From Acidimicrobiia bacterium (GTDB lineage Bacteria > Actinomycetota > Acidimicrobiia > IMCC26256): a DNA stretch of 12,645 bases. The stretch covers positions 1 to 12,645 of the forward strand of contig JALRDW010000221.1 of NCBI GenBank assembly GCA_023262065.1, read 5' to 3'. The notes beneath the pieces are model-generated. The model saw only the letters and a program-made list of their open reading frames with translations. It was not told where the DNA came from and did no database searches. Of the stretch, positions 1-6,939 are shown one piece after another. The stretch's first letter is position 1, and each line of letters starts with the position of its first letter. The position numbers and the translations under genes were made by a program.

Positions 1-1232
1 TCGCGCGCGGCCGACCGCTTGGTCTCGCGCAGGATGAGCCCGCGGCTCTCGGCGATGGCCGGCGCGTTCACGAAGGACACCGGTTCGTCGACGATCGCAC
101 CGAGGACCCCCTTGAGGACGCCGAGGTTGAGGACCCGGCAGTCGTAGTCGGCGATCGCACCCTCGTAGGAGACCTCCAGCGTCTCCGGCGTCCCGCCGGC
201 GAGTGCGGTGAAGAGCCGGCCCAGCCGCTCGACCAGGGGGAGGAAGGGTTGGACGGTCGACGAGGCCTCGGTCGCCGCGAGGTTGACCGCGAAGGGCACG
301 AACTCCCCCCGCAGGGCGAGCACCACCATGTCGGCGATGGTGACGCCAGCCTTGTCCTGAGCCTCGACCGTCGACGCCCCGAGGTGAGGGGTCACCACGA
401 CCTCGGGCAGGCCGAACAGCGGCGACTCGGTGGTCGGCTCGGCCGCGAACACGTCGAGTCCCGCCCCGGCGATGCGCCCGGTGCGGATCGCGTCGGCGAG
501 GTCCTGCTCGACGATGATCCCGCCGCGCGCCGTGTTGATGATCCGCAGACCCGGCTTGGCCCGCTCGAGCAGCGCGGCATCGATGAGCCCCATCGTCTCG
601 GGCGTCTTCGGGAGGTGCACCGACACGAAGTCGGCGACCGTGAAGAGATCCTCCACCGTCGGGATGAGCTCCACCCCGAGCTGCCGGGCCCGTTCGGCGC
701 TCACGAAGGGGTCGTAGGCGACGAGCCGCATCCCGAAGGCGAGGCAGCGCTGGGCCACCAGCACCCCGACGCGCCCCAGGCCGACCACGCCCATCGTCTT
801 GCCGTGGAGCTCGACCCCGGTCCAGCGCGAGCGGTTCCACTCGCCGCGGACCAGGTCGTTGTGGGCCTGCGGGATGTTGCGGGCCTGCGCGAGCAGCAGG
901 GCCATCGCCTGCTCGGCGGCCGAGATGACGTTGGACTGCGGCGCGTTGACCACCATCACGCCCTGCGCGGTGGCGGTCGCCACGTCGACGTTGTCGAGAC
1001 CGATGCCCGCCCGCCCGACGACCACGAGGTCCCGACCGGCCTCGAGCACCTCGGCGGTGACCTGGGTGGCGCTGCGGATGACGAGCGCGTGCGCACCGAC
1101 CACGGCGTCGAGCAGCCCGGCCGGGTCGAGGCCGAGCCGGACGTCGACCTCGAACCCTGCGGCCCGCATGGCGTCGAGCCCGGTGTCGGCGAGCTCTTCG
1201 GTGACGAGGACTCGGTGGGTCACGGCGGGCAC
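1..1232 (-). CDS. serA: D-3-phosphoglycerate dehydrogenase, 3' end off the left edge
   Basis: This enzyme oxidises 3-phosphoglycerate to 3-phosphohydroxypyruvate with NAD, the first step of serine synthesis in the cytoplasm. Counting from the GTG at 1232, 410 codons are visible. The N-terminal substrate domain opens with RVLVTEELADTGLD. A Rossmann NAD site GLGRVG lies at 151-156, and the catalytic set is R236 (NTARGG), E265 (AAEP) and H283 (PHLGAST). After about residue 318 the protein continues into an intervening ASB-type domain (PFLPLVERLGRLFTAL), so this is the long form. The rest of that domain and the expected ACT domain lie outside the window. Three in-frame starts compete: ATG 1259, which overlaps the aminotransferase stop as ATGA; GTG 1232, with GGAGG 11 bases upstream; and GTG 1223, closest to family N-termini. 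The gene is the second of a two-gene unit. Identity is near certain; the start is not. Confidence 0.95.
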   Translation of the reverse strand, partial: MPAVTHRVLVTEELADTGLDAMRAAGFEVDVRLGLDPAGLLDAVVGAHALVIRSATQVTAEVLEAGRDLVVVGRAGIGLDNVDVATATAQGVMVVNAPQSNVISAAEQAMALLLAQARNIPQAHNDLVRGEWNRSRWTGVELHGKTMGVVGLGRVGVLVAQRCLAFGMRLVAYDPFVSAERARQLGVELIPTVEDLFTVADFVSVHLPKTPETMGLIDAALLERAKPGLRIINTARGGIIVEQDLADAIRTGRIAGAGLDVFAAEPTTESPLFGLPEVVVTPHLGASTVEAQDKAGVTIADMVVLALRGEFVPFAVNLAATEASSTVQPFLPLVERLGRLFTALAGGTPETLEVSYEGAIADYDCRVLNLGVLKGVLGAIVDEPVSFVNAPAIAESRGLILRETKRSAAR

Positions 1233-1255
1233 GCTACCCGGCCCCTCCGCCCCGC

Positions 1256-2461
1256 TCATGCGAGGAACGCGGCGATGCGGGCCACGCCCTCCTCGAGGTC
1301 GGCGTCGGCGAGCGCGAACGAGAGGCGGGCGTATCCCGGCGCGCCGAAGGCCTCGCCGGGCACGATGGCGACCTTGGCCTCGTCGAGGAGCACCTCGGCG
1401 AGATCCATCGTCGAGGTGATCGGACGGCCGGCGAGCGTCCGCCCGATGACCCCCTCGAAGGATGGGAAGCAGTAGAAGGCGCCCTCGGGCTCGAGACACC
1501 GGACCCCCGGGATCTCCGAGAGCATCCGGTGCATCGTGCGGCCCCGCCGTTCGAACGCGACCCGCATCTCGAGGACCGCGTCGAGGGGACCGGCCACCGC
1601 GGCGAGCGCGGCGCGCTGGGCGACGTTCGAGATGTTCGAGGTGGACTGGGACTGCAGGTTGGTCGCGGCCGCGATCACGTCGGCCGGACCGATCATCCAT
1701 CCCACGCGCCACCCGGTCATCGCGTAGGTCTTGGCGACCCCGTTGAGCACGATGCACGTGTCGGCCAACTCCGGGACGAGGGCCGGCATCGAGGTGAACC
1801 GGTGGTCGCCGAACACGAGGTGCTCGTAGATCTCGTCGGTGATCACCCAGATGCCGTGGTCGAGCGCCCACCGGCCGATCGCCTCGACCTCGGCGGGCGG
1901 GTACACGGCACCCGTCGGGTTCGAGGGCGAGACGAACACAATCGCCTTGGTCCGCTCCGTGCGCGCCGCCTCGAGCTGCTCGACGGTGACCCGGAATCCC
2001 TGCGCATCGGTGGTCGCGACCTCGACCGGCACGCCGCCGGCCAGGGTGATCGCCTCCGGGTAGGTCGTCCAGTACGGGGCGGGCAGGATGACCTCGTCCC
2101 CGTCGGCGACGATCGTCTGGAACGCCGTGTAGACCGCGTGCTTGCCCCCGGCCGTGACGAGCACCTGGGAGGCCTCGACCGCGAGACCCGAGTCCCGCAG
2201 GGTCTTCGCCGCGATGGCGGCGCGCAGTTCCGGCAGGCCCGGGGTGGGCGAGTACCGGTGGTTCTGCGGGTCGCGGCACGCCGCGACCGCGGCCTCGACG
2301 ATGGGCTCGGGCGTCGGGAAGTCGGGCTCGCCGGCGCCGAAGCCGATGACCGGCTCACCGGCCGCCTTGAGCGCCTTGGCCTTGGCGTCGACGGCGAGGG
2401 TCGCGGACTCCGCGATGGCCGCCACTCGGGGGGAGATGCGTCGTGAGGTCACGAGCCGCAT
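1256..2461 (-). CDS. Class Ib aspartate aminotransferase (PLP-dependent, AspC/AspB type)
   Basis: This is a fold-type I PLP aminotransferase of 401 residues, normal for the family, moving amino groups between aspartate or glutamate and 2-oxo acids. Visible motifs: [11 protein letters not shown] at 41-51, [10 protein letters not shown] at 70-79, NPTG with N181, DEIYEHL with D209 and Y212, the PLP lysine K244 in [13 protein letters not shown], and the carboxylate-binding R379 in YARLSFA. The GGK at 105-107 matches the lysine that class Ib enzymes of the Thermus type use to recognise acidic substrates, so aspartate (possibly also prephenate) is likely; that step is inference. An upstream in-frame start at 2497 would add 12 residues unlike the family, so ATG 2461 is preferred; GTG 2452 is possible. 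The stop overlaps a possible serA start (ATGA), suggesting translational coupling. Transaminating phosphohydroxypyruvate, the SerA product, is conceivable but unsupported. Confidence 0.93.
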   Translation of the reverse strand: MRLVTSRRISPRVAAIAESATLAVDAKAKALKAAGEPVIGFGAGEPDFPTPEPIVEAAVAACRDPQNHRYSPTPGLPELRAAIAAKTLRDSGLAVEASQVLVTAGGKHAVYTAFQTIVADGDEVILPAPYWTTYPEAITLAGGVPVEVATTDAQGFRVTVEQLEAARTERTKAIVFVSPSNPTGAVYPPAEVEAIGRWALDHGIWVITDEIYEHLVFGDHRFTSMPALVPELADTCIVLNGVAKTYAMTGWRVGWMIGPADVIAAATNLQSQSTSNISNVAQRAALAAVAGPLDAVLEMRVAFERRGRTMHRMLSEIPGVRCLEPEGAFYCFPSFEGVIGRTLAGRPITSTMDLAEVLLDEAKVAIVPGEAFGAPGYARLSFALADADLEEGVARIAAFLA

Positions 2462-2546
2462 CGTGGCACGCGGTCGATGCACCGGACGAACGAGCAACCG
2501 GCCGCTCCGGGCCCGTGGGTGCCCGGGGACGCCCGACGCGCGGTCC

Positions 2547-2552
2547 TAGCCT
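2547..2552 (+). promoter_or_regulatory. Possible -10 box (TAGCCT) of a leaderless carboxypeptidase transcript
   Basis: TAGCCT fits the actinobacterial TAnnnT pattern and ends 8 bases before the ATG at 2561, so transcription would begin at or next to the start codon. No Shine-Dalgarno sequence lies in between and no clear -35 box is visible. The 99-bp gap at 2462-2560 must also hold the leftward aminotransferase promoter, which I could not place. Confidence 0.4.
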
Positions 2553-2560
2553 TGCGGGCG

Positions 2561-3907
2561 ATGACCGACCCGCCCCGCACCTCGGAACGCGCCCCCTGCG
2601 GGGCCCGTCACGTGCGGATCGGGGCGGCACTCGGGCTGGTCGCGGCCCTCGTGCTCCCCGCCCTCGACCCGAGCCCGGATCGGGCCGGGGCCCTCGCCGC
2701 CCCGGTCGGCAACCCGCCCGAGGCCTTCGTGATCGCCGACGCCACCTCCGGGGTGATCCTCGACGCCCGCCGGCTCCACATCCCGATCCAGCCCGCGAGC
2801 ATGGTGAAGCTCCTCACGGCGCTCACCGCCGTGACGAACCTCCCGCCCGACGTCCGGGTGCCGGTGAGCGAACGGGCGGCCCGGCAGCCGGTGATGCGGA
2901 TCGGCATGCCGGCGGGCCAGGCCTGGCCGCTCGACGACATGCTGGCCTCGCTCATCATGGTGTCGGCCAACGACGCCGCCTGGGCGATCGCCGAGTGCTC
3001 GGGAGGCAGCGTCGACGGATTCGCGGTCCAGGCGAACGCGCTCATGCGCCGACTCGGCGCCACCGACGGCACGTTCAACGACCCTGCCGGGCTCAGCGAC
3101 GGCGACTCCCACAACGGCGGGTCGACCCTCAGCATGTGGGACCTCGCGATCATCGGGCGGAACGCGCTGGCCGTTCCCCGGATCGCGGCCACCGCGGCGA
3201 CGGTGCGCAAGGAGTTCACCGATGTGTACGGCGCCCCGCACACCTACACGAACCACAACCGCACCTTCCTCGAGGGCTACCCGGGGGCGAACGGCCTGAA
3301 GACCGGGTTCACGAGCGACTCCGGGCGCACGCTCATCGCGTCGGCGACCCGCGGGAAGCGCACGATCATCGTGGCCCTCGCCGGCACCTGGGACACCACC
3401 AACTGGGCCGGGGCACTGCTCGACCGCGGGTTCGCGACCGACCCGGACGCCACCGGCACGCGCCTGCCCGGGGTCCGGGTGCGCGAGATCACCCGGCGGG
3501 CCGGCACCCGTGCCGCCTGCGCCGACGGCGTCACCCCGCCCGCGTCGTCGACGACCCCGACCACCCCGACCATCGCCGCCCCCGTCCGACCGGTGGGCGT
3601 CGGGACCGACGCCCGGGCCGCCGGAGACGACGCGGGCGGCGGCGCACCGAGGACCACCGTCGTCCTGGTGACCGGGGGCGTCCTCGCGGCCCTGACGGCC
3701 GCGGTCGTGTGGCGGCGACGCGTGGTGGTCCGGCGGCGGCGGCGGCGGGCGGAACGCCGCCGTTCCCTCGAGCGGGCCCAGCGCGCTGGCACCGTGCACG
3801 TCGTCGACGCGTCCGTCCCCACCGGCCGGGTCGATCGTCAGGCGACGAGCCGTGCGGCCGAGACCGACCCCGGCGCGACGACCCGCACCACCCGCGGCGA
3901 TCGCTGA
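2561..3907 (+). CDS. D-alanyl-D-alanine carboxypeptidase, S11 family, membrane anchored
   Basis: This is a penicillin-binding-protein-type serine peptidase that removes the terminal D-Ala from peptidoglycan pentapeptides outside the membrane. The product is 448 residues from ATG 2561. A signal sequence or anchor covers about 19-36 (IGAALGLVAALVLPAL). The catalytic triad of motifs is complete: SMVK at 80-83 (nucleophile S80), SAN at 135-137 and KTG at 247-249. FNDPAGLSDGDSHN at 172-185 is typical of the family. The usual PBP5 C-terminal beta domain is missing. Instead come a Thr/Pro linker (about 328-345), a membrane helix (about 365-384) and a highly basic tail with six consecutive arginines. 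This could place a second anchor with a cytoplasmic tail. A longer frame begins at 2477, but its extra 28 residues lack a signal-peptide pattern and the -10-like box falls inside it. Confidence 0.93.
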   Translation: MTDPPRTSERAPCGARHVRIGAALGLVAALVLPALDPSPDRAGALAAPVGNPPEAFVIADATSGVILDARRLHIPIQPASMVKLLTALTAVTNLPPDVRVPVSERAARQPVMRIGMPAGQAWPLDDMLASLIMVSANDAAWAIAECSGGSVDGFAVQANALMRRLGATDGTFNDPAGLSDGDSHNGGSTLSMWDLAIIGRNALAVPRIAATAATVRKEFTDVYGAPHTYTNHNRTFLEGYPGANGLKTGFTSDSGRTLIASATRGKRTIIVALAGTWDTTNWAGALLDRGFATDPDATGTRLPGVRVREITRRAGTRAACADGVTPPASSTTPTTPTIAAPVRPVGVGTDARAAGDDAGGGAPRTTVVLVTGGVLAALTAAVVWRRRVVVRRRRRRAERRRSLERAQRAGTVHVVDASVPTGRVDRQATSRAAETDPGATTRTTRGDR

Positions 3908-3931
3908 ACCCGACGGGTCAGGCCGTCGGGT
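3908..3931. terminator. Bidirectional terminator hairpin shared by two convergent genes
   Basis: A perfect 9-bp inverted repeat, ACCCGACGG (3908-3916) and CCGTCGGGT (3923-3931), encloses a 6-base loop. It starts one base after the carboxypeptidase stop (3905-3907), and the helicase stop (3918-3920) lies in the loop. There is no T-run on either side, so classical intrinsic termination would be weak; many high-GC actinobacterial terminators look like this. Confidence 0.65.
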
Positions 3932-5081
3932 CCCAGCCGCGCAGGTCGGCGAGGCGCGGGTCGTTCGAGAAGATCTCCACGATCGGTTGGTCGAGGCGGA
4001 GCCGTCGCATCACGACCCGGACCTCGTTCTCCTGGTTGTAGAGCATGAGGGTCACGGCCACCCCCTGCTCACCGGCCCGAGCGGTACGGCCCGAGCGGTG
4101 CAGGTAGTCCTTGTGGTCGTGCGACGGGTCGTAGTGGATCACCACGTCGACCCCGTCGACGTGGATCCCGCGGGCGGCGACGTCGGTGGCGACGAGGACC
4201 TTGAGCCGGCCCGAGGCGAAGTCGGCGAGCGCCTTCTCCCGGGCGGCCTGCCGCAGGTCGCCGTGGATCGCTCCGGCGCGCACCCCGACGCCCTCGAGCT
4301 GGTCGACCAGCTTGTCCGCGCCCCGCTTCGTGCTGCGGAAGATCATCGTCCGATCGACGCTGTTCGCGATCGCCGCCGCCACCTTGACCTTGTCCATCTG
4401 GTGGACGTGCAGGAAGTGGTGGCGCATCTGCTCGACGGTCGGTTCGTCGGACTCGACCTCGTGGAAGACCGGGTCGACCATGTACTTCTGCACCAGCCGG
4501 TCGACCGCACCGTCGAGCGTGGCCGAGAACAGCATCGTCTGGTGCGGGCCGGTGGTGCGGTAGAGGATCTTCTGCACCTGCGGCATGAACCCCATGTCGG
4601 CCATGCGGTCGGCCTCGTCGAGGACCATGACCTCGATGGCGGAGAGCTCCATCTCGCCCCGCTCGAGCAGATCGATGAGCCGGCCGGGCGTGCCGACGAT
4701 GATCTCGACGCCCTTGCGGAGCGCGTCGATCTGCGGGTCCATCGACACGCCGCCGTACATCGCCTTCACCCGCACGCCCGTGGCCTTGCCGAGCGGACTG
4801 AGTGCATCCTTGACCTGCACCGCCAACTCGCGGGTCGGTACGAGGATCATGCCGGTGGGCCGCTTCGGCTGCGCGACGGACACGCGCTGGAGCATCGGGA
4901 GGCCGAAGGCCAGCGTCTTGCCGCTGCCGGTCTTGGCCTTGCCGCACACGTCGCGGCCGGCGATGCCGTCCCCGATCGTGAGGTTCTGGATCGCGAACGG
5001 GGCCGTGATCCCCGTCTCGGCGAGCGCGCCGATGAGGTCGGGCGAGACGCCGAGCGCCTCGAAGGTGGTGGTCTCGATCAC
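3918..5081 (-). CDS. DEAD-box ATP-dependent RNA helicase
   Basis: This protein unwinds short RNA duplexes or remodels RNA-protein complexes using ATP. At 387 residues it is a minimal core without the basic or RNA-binding C-terminal extension of DeaD/CsdA or DbpA. All core motifs are present: the Q motif (F7 to Q32), Walker A AKTGSGKT 49-56, PTREL 82-86, TPGR 131-134, DEAD 155-158, SAT 186-188, a conserved HGDL 273-276, VATDVAARGIHV 297-308 and HRSGRTARAG 328-337. GTG 5081 is chosen because AGGAG lies 6 bases upstream and the product then starts at the Q motif. An upstream GTG at 5156 would add 25 residues of low-complexity sequence. The gene has a roughly 200-bp upstream region with a palindrome next to a -10-like box, and it converges on the carboxypeptidase. 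The subfamily (RhlE-like or another) cannot be fixed by eye. Confidence 0.95.
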   Translation of the reverse strand: MIETTTFEALGVSPDLIGALAETGITAPFAIQNLTIGDGIAGRDVCGKAKTGSGKTLAFGLPMLQRVSVAQPKRPTGMILVPTRELAVQVKDALSPLGKATGVRVKAMYGGVSMDPQIDALRKGVEIIVGTPGRLIDLLERGEMELSAIEVMVLDEADRMADMGFMPQVQKILYRTTGPHQTMLFSATLDGAVDRLVQKYMVDPVFHEVESDEPTVEQMRHHFLHVHQMDKVKVAAAIANSVDRTMIFRSTKRGADKLVDQLEGVGVRAGAIHGDLRQAAREKALADFASGRLKVLVATDVAARGIHVDGVDVVIHYDPSHDHKDYLHRSGRTARAGEQGVAVTLMLYNQENEVRVVMRRLRLDQPIVEIFSNDPRLADLRGWDPTA

Positions 5082-5087
5082 TCGGAT

Positions 5088-5092
5088 CTCCT
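5088..5092 (-). promoter_or_regulatory. Ribosome binding site of the helicase gene
   Basis: AGGAG on the minus strand, 6 bases before GTG 5081. It is one of the clearest Shine-Dalgarno sites in the window and it decides the helicase start. Confidence 0.7.
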
Positions 5093-5194
5093 GGCTCGGG
5101 CCTGCGCCACGTGAGGGTCGCACTCCCTGCCGGCGGAGCGCCCGTGCGGCCGACACGTGGTCGGGACGGAGGGCACCGGCGTGAGGTTGACCCG

Positions 5195-5212
5195 CGGAAC
5201 CGATCGGTTCCG
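5195..5212. repeat. 18-bp perfect palindrome, possible operator
   Basis: CGGAACCGATCGGTTCCG is its own reverse complement. It lies in the 199-bp gap between the SDR stop and the helicase start, just downstream of a minus-strand -10-like TACCCT (5220-5225), that is, at about +1 to +18 of the putative helicase transcript. A dimeric repressor site is one reading; an RNA hairpin in the 5' leader is another. No regulator gene lies next to it. Confidence 0.5.
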
Positions 5213-5219
5213 ATACGCG

Positions 5220-5225
5220 AGGGTA
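5220..5225 (-). promoter_or_regulatory. Possible -10 box (TACCCT) of the helicase gene
   Basis: TACCCT on the minus strand fits TAnnnT and would give a start near 5213, leaving a leader of about 130 bases before GTG 5081. No convincing -35 box is visible. This is a weak call resting on position and pattern. Confidence 0.3.
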
Positions 5226-5236
5226 CCCGCTCGTGC

Positions 5237-5267
5237 GGCCCGGGGCCCGGCACGGGCGTCCCGGGCC
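5237..5267 (-). terminator. Nested GC-rich hairpin after the leftward SDR gene
   Basis: The outer stem is GGCCCGGG (5237-5244) with CCCGGGCC (5260-5267). Inside it, GCCCG (5245-5249) pairs with CGGGC (5253-5257) around a 3-base loop, leaving a 2-base bulge. The structure begins 13 bases past the SDR stop codon. It has no T-run. Its placement after the gene and before the helicase promoter region suits termination or insulation. Confidence 0.6.
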
Positions 5268-5280
5268 CGACGCGCGATCG

Positions 5281-6084
5281 CTACCAGGGCATCGCCGTGC
5301 CGCCGTTGGGCCGCAGGATCTGACCGGTCATGAACGACGCCCCGCCCGAGCAGAGGAACAGGATGCTGTCGGCGACGTCCTGGGCCTCGCCCACGCGCCG
5401 GAGCGGAGCCATGTTCCCGAAGCGTGACTTGTACTTCTCGACCCGCTCGGGATCCTCGTTCCCCTCGGCGTCGGTGTAGTTGTGCTTCGAGAAGTTGGTG
5501 TGGATGACGCCGGGGGCGATCGCGTTCACGCGCACACCGTTCGGGCCGACCTCGGTCGCGAGGGTCTTGGTCAGCATCGCCACCGCCGCCTTCGTCATCG
5601 CGTAGCAGGCCAGCGTCGGCGCCGGGGTGTCGATCGCGCCGGACGACACGTTGATGATGCTGCCGGAACCCTGCGGCACCATGTGGCGGATCGCCGCCTG
5701 ACACCCGTAGAAGACGCTCTTCATGTTGATGGCGAGGATCCGCTCGAACTCCTCGTCCGTGACCTCGGCCACCAACCGGTTGTGGGGCACCCCTGCGATG
5801 TTGCCCATGATGTCGAGCCGCCCGTGGGCTGCGAACGCGCCGTCCACGAGGGTGTCGATGTCGGCCCGCGAGGTGACGTCGGTGCGCACCGCGGAGGCCG
5901 CTCCGCCGTGCTCGTTGATCCACTGGGCCGTGAGGTGCGCGGCGTTCTCGTCGATGTCGGCGCACACCACGGTGACCCCCACGGAGGCGAGCGTCGTTGC
6001 GGTGGCCCGGCCGATGCCGCTTCCGGCACCCGTGAGCACCGCAACCTGTCCCGAGAGGTCGTACCCCGCCAGCACGTCGGACAT
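5281..6084 (-). CDS. SDR family NAD-dependent oxidoreductase (classical type)
   Basis: This is a cytoplasmic Rossmann-fold dehydrogenase/reductase of 267 residues, usual for classical SDRs; the substrate is unknown. Visible features: cofactor loop TGAGSGIG at 18-25, acidic D43 after beta strand 2 (CADID), which favours NAD over NADP, structural N120, catalytic S148, Y161 and K165 (YAMTK), and PGVIHT after the active site. The usual NNAG motif reads GNIAG (94-98), keeping the second Asn. The insert at about 199-224 (NYTDAEGNEDPERVEKYKSR) probably forms the substrate lid. ATG 6084 is chosen because AGGGGAG (6093-6099) lies 8 bases upstream; ATG 6090 and GTG 6093 are too close to it. Transcription is leftward, divergent from the hydrolase at 6181. 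I cannot say whether it acts on 3-ketoacyl, steroid or sugar alcohol substrates. Confidence 0.9.
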   Translation of the reverse strand: MSDVLAGYDLSGQVAVLTGAGSGIGRATATTLASVGVTVVCADIDENAAHLTAQWINEHGGAASAVRTDVTSRADIDTLVDGAFAAHGRLDIMGNIAGVPHNRLVAEVTDEEFERILAINMKSVFYGCQAAIRHMVPQGSGSIINVSSGAIDTPAPTLACYAMTKAAVAMLTKTLATEVGPNGVRVNAIAPGVIHTNFSKHNYTDAEGNEDPERVEKYKSRFGNMAPLRRVGEAQDVADSILFLCSGGASFMTGQILRPNGGTAMPW

Positions 6085-6092
6085 CTCCATCA

Positions 6093-6099
6093 CTCCCCT
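6093..6099 (-). promoter_or_regulatory. Ribosome binding site deciding the SDR start
   Basis: AGGGGAG on the minus strand lies 8 bases before ATG 6084 and only 2 before ATG 6090. It therefore selects 6084 among three clustered start codons. Confidence 0.6.
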
Positions 6100-6123
6100 G
6101 CGATCGTCGGTCGGGCCCGGGCG

Positions 6124-6129
6124 AGACTA
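6124..6129 (-). promoter_or_regulatory. Possible -10 box (TAGTCT) of the leftward SDR gene
   Basis: TAGTCT on the minus strand would start transcription near 6117, about 33 bases ahead of ATG 6084. It lies 14 bases from the opposing TACGGT box at 6144-6149, so the two promoters would overlap back to back. No clear -35 boxes are seen. Confidence 0.4.
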
Positions 6130-6143
6130 CGGGGCGCGGCGGC

Positions 6144-6149
6144 TACGGT
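6144..6149 (+). promoter_or_regulatory. Possible -10 box (TACGGT) of the hydrolase gene
   Basis: TACGGT matches TAnnnT and would start transcription near 6156, about 25 bases before ATG 6181. It is paired with the opposing TAGTCT box. The call rests on pattern and position only. Confidence 0.35.
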
Positions 6150-6180
6150 GCCGATCGCACCCGATCCGCCGGTGAGGCGC

Positions 6181-6906
6181 ATGGACACCCTCTCGATCGC
6201 GAGCTTCAACACGCACTGGGGCGTCACCCTCACGGGGCGCCCCTTCGACGTGGTCGGCGCCGCGGTCGCCCTCGATCCGGATGTGCTCGTGCTGCAGGAG
6301 TCCTGGCGGCCGAACGGCGAGCCGGGCTACGCGGCGACGATCGCAGCCCACCTCGGGGCGAGTCTCCACGAGCTCCCGATGATGAGCGACCGCAACCCGG
6401 CCCGGCCGCGCCACCTCGTGATCCCCGCCGGACCGACCGGGGACTGCGGACTCGCCGTCATCAGCCGGCGTCCCGTCACCGCGCGGCACGCGTTCGATCT
6501 CGGCCACGCCCCGGGCGACGCGATCCCGCGCCGGTTCGGCCTCGCGGTCACCGTCGCCCTCGCGTCGGGCGCCTCGGTGACCGTGGCCGGCGTCCATGCG
6601 TCGCACCGGCTCTGGGGCTCACTCCCCCAGCTCGAGCGGCTGGACCACGCGCTGCGGAGCCTCGGCGGACCCTCGGTGATCGCCGGCGACTGCAACATGT
6701 GGGGGCCTCCGATCGCCACGGTGCTGCGCGGCCGCCGGCGCGCCGTGCGCGGGCGCACCTGGCCCGCCCCGCGACCGCACAGCCAGATCGACCACATCTG
6801 GATCGACCGGTCGCTGCGGGTCATCGACGCCGCCGTCGGCGCCGACGTCGGATCGGACCACCGGCCCGTCCGGGCGACGCTCGCGCTCGACCCGCCCGCG
6901 CCGTAA
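6181..6906 (+). CDS. Endonuclease/exonuclease/phosphatase family hydrolase
   Basis: This is a metal-dependent phosphodiesterase or phosphatase of the DNase I-like fold, 241 residues. The catalytic set is complete: N10 (SFNTHWG), E40 (VLQES) for metal binding, H139 (GVHASH), D170 and N172 (GDCNMWG), D204-H205 (SQIDHIW) and D226-H227 (SDHRPV). The family contains DNases, AP endonucleases, sphingomyelinases and inositol-phosphate phosphatases, and these motifs do not separate them. No signal peptide or membrane helix is visible, so a cytoplasmic role is likely. ATG 6181 follows a weak GAGG at short spacing. An in-frame GTG at 6172 would add three residues and cannot be excluded. The gene is divergent from the SDR at 5281-6084 and followed 33 bases later by another SDR on the same strand; whether the two are co-transcribed is uncertain. 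Confidence 0.88.
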   Translation: MDTLSIASFNTHWGVTLTGRPFDVVGAAVALDPDVLVLQESWRPNGEPGYAATIAAHLGASLHELPMMSDRNPARPRHLVIPAGPTGDCGLAVISRRPVTARHAFDLGHAPGDAIPRRFGLAVTVALASGASVTVAGVHASHRLWGSLPQLERLDHALRSLGGPSVIAGDCNMWGPPIATVLRGRRRAVRGRTWPAPRPHSQIDHIWIDRSLRVIDAAVGADVGSDHRPVRATLALDPPAP

Positions 6907-6909
6907 CCT
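6904..6909 (+). promoter_or_regulatory. Possible -10 box (TAACCT) overlapping the hydrolase stop codon
   Basis: TAACCT uses the TAA stop of the upstream gene as its first three bases. It would start transcription near 6916, 24 bases before ATG 6940, with the ribosome binding site in between. It would give the SDR its own promoter. No -35 box is visible. Confidence 0.3.
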
Positions 6910-6928
6910 CACCGCACCACGACTCGGC

Positions 6929-6934
6929 GAGGGG
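6929..6934 (+). promoter_or_regulatory. Ribosome binding site of the rightward SDR gene
   Basis: GAGGGG lies 5 bases before ATG 6940 and 14 before ATG 6949, so it selects 6940. Confidence 0.6.
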
Positions 6935-6939
6935 TGCGC

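Noticed and set aside
5187..5216. Plus-strand promoter with TTGACC and GATACG around the palindrome
   Set aside because: The -10 match is poor and no rightward gene follows; both neighbouring genes run leftward.
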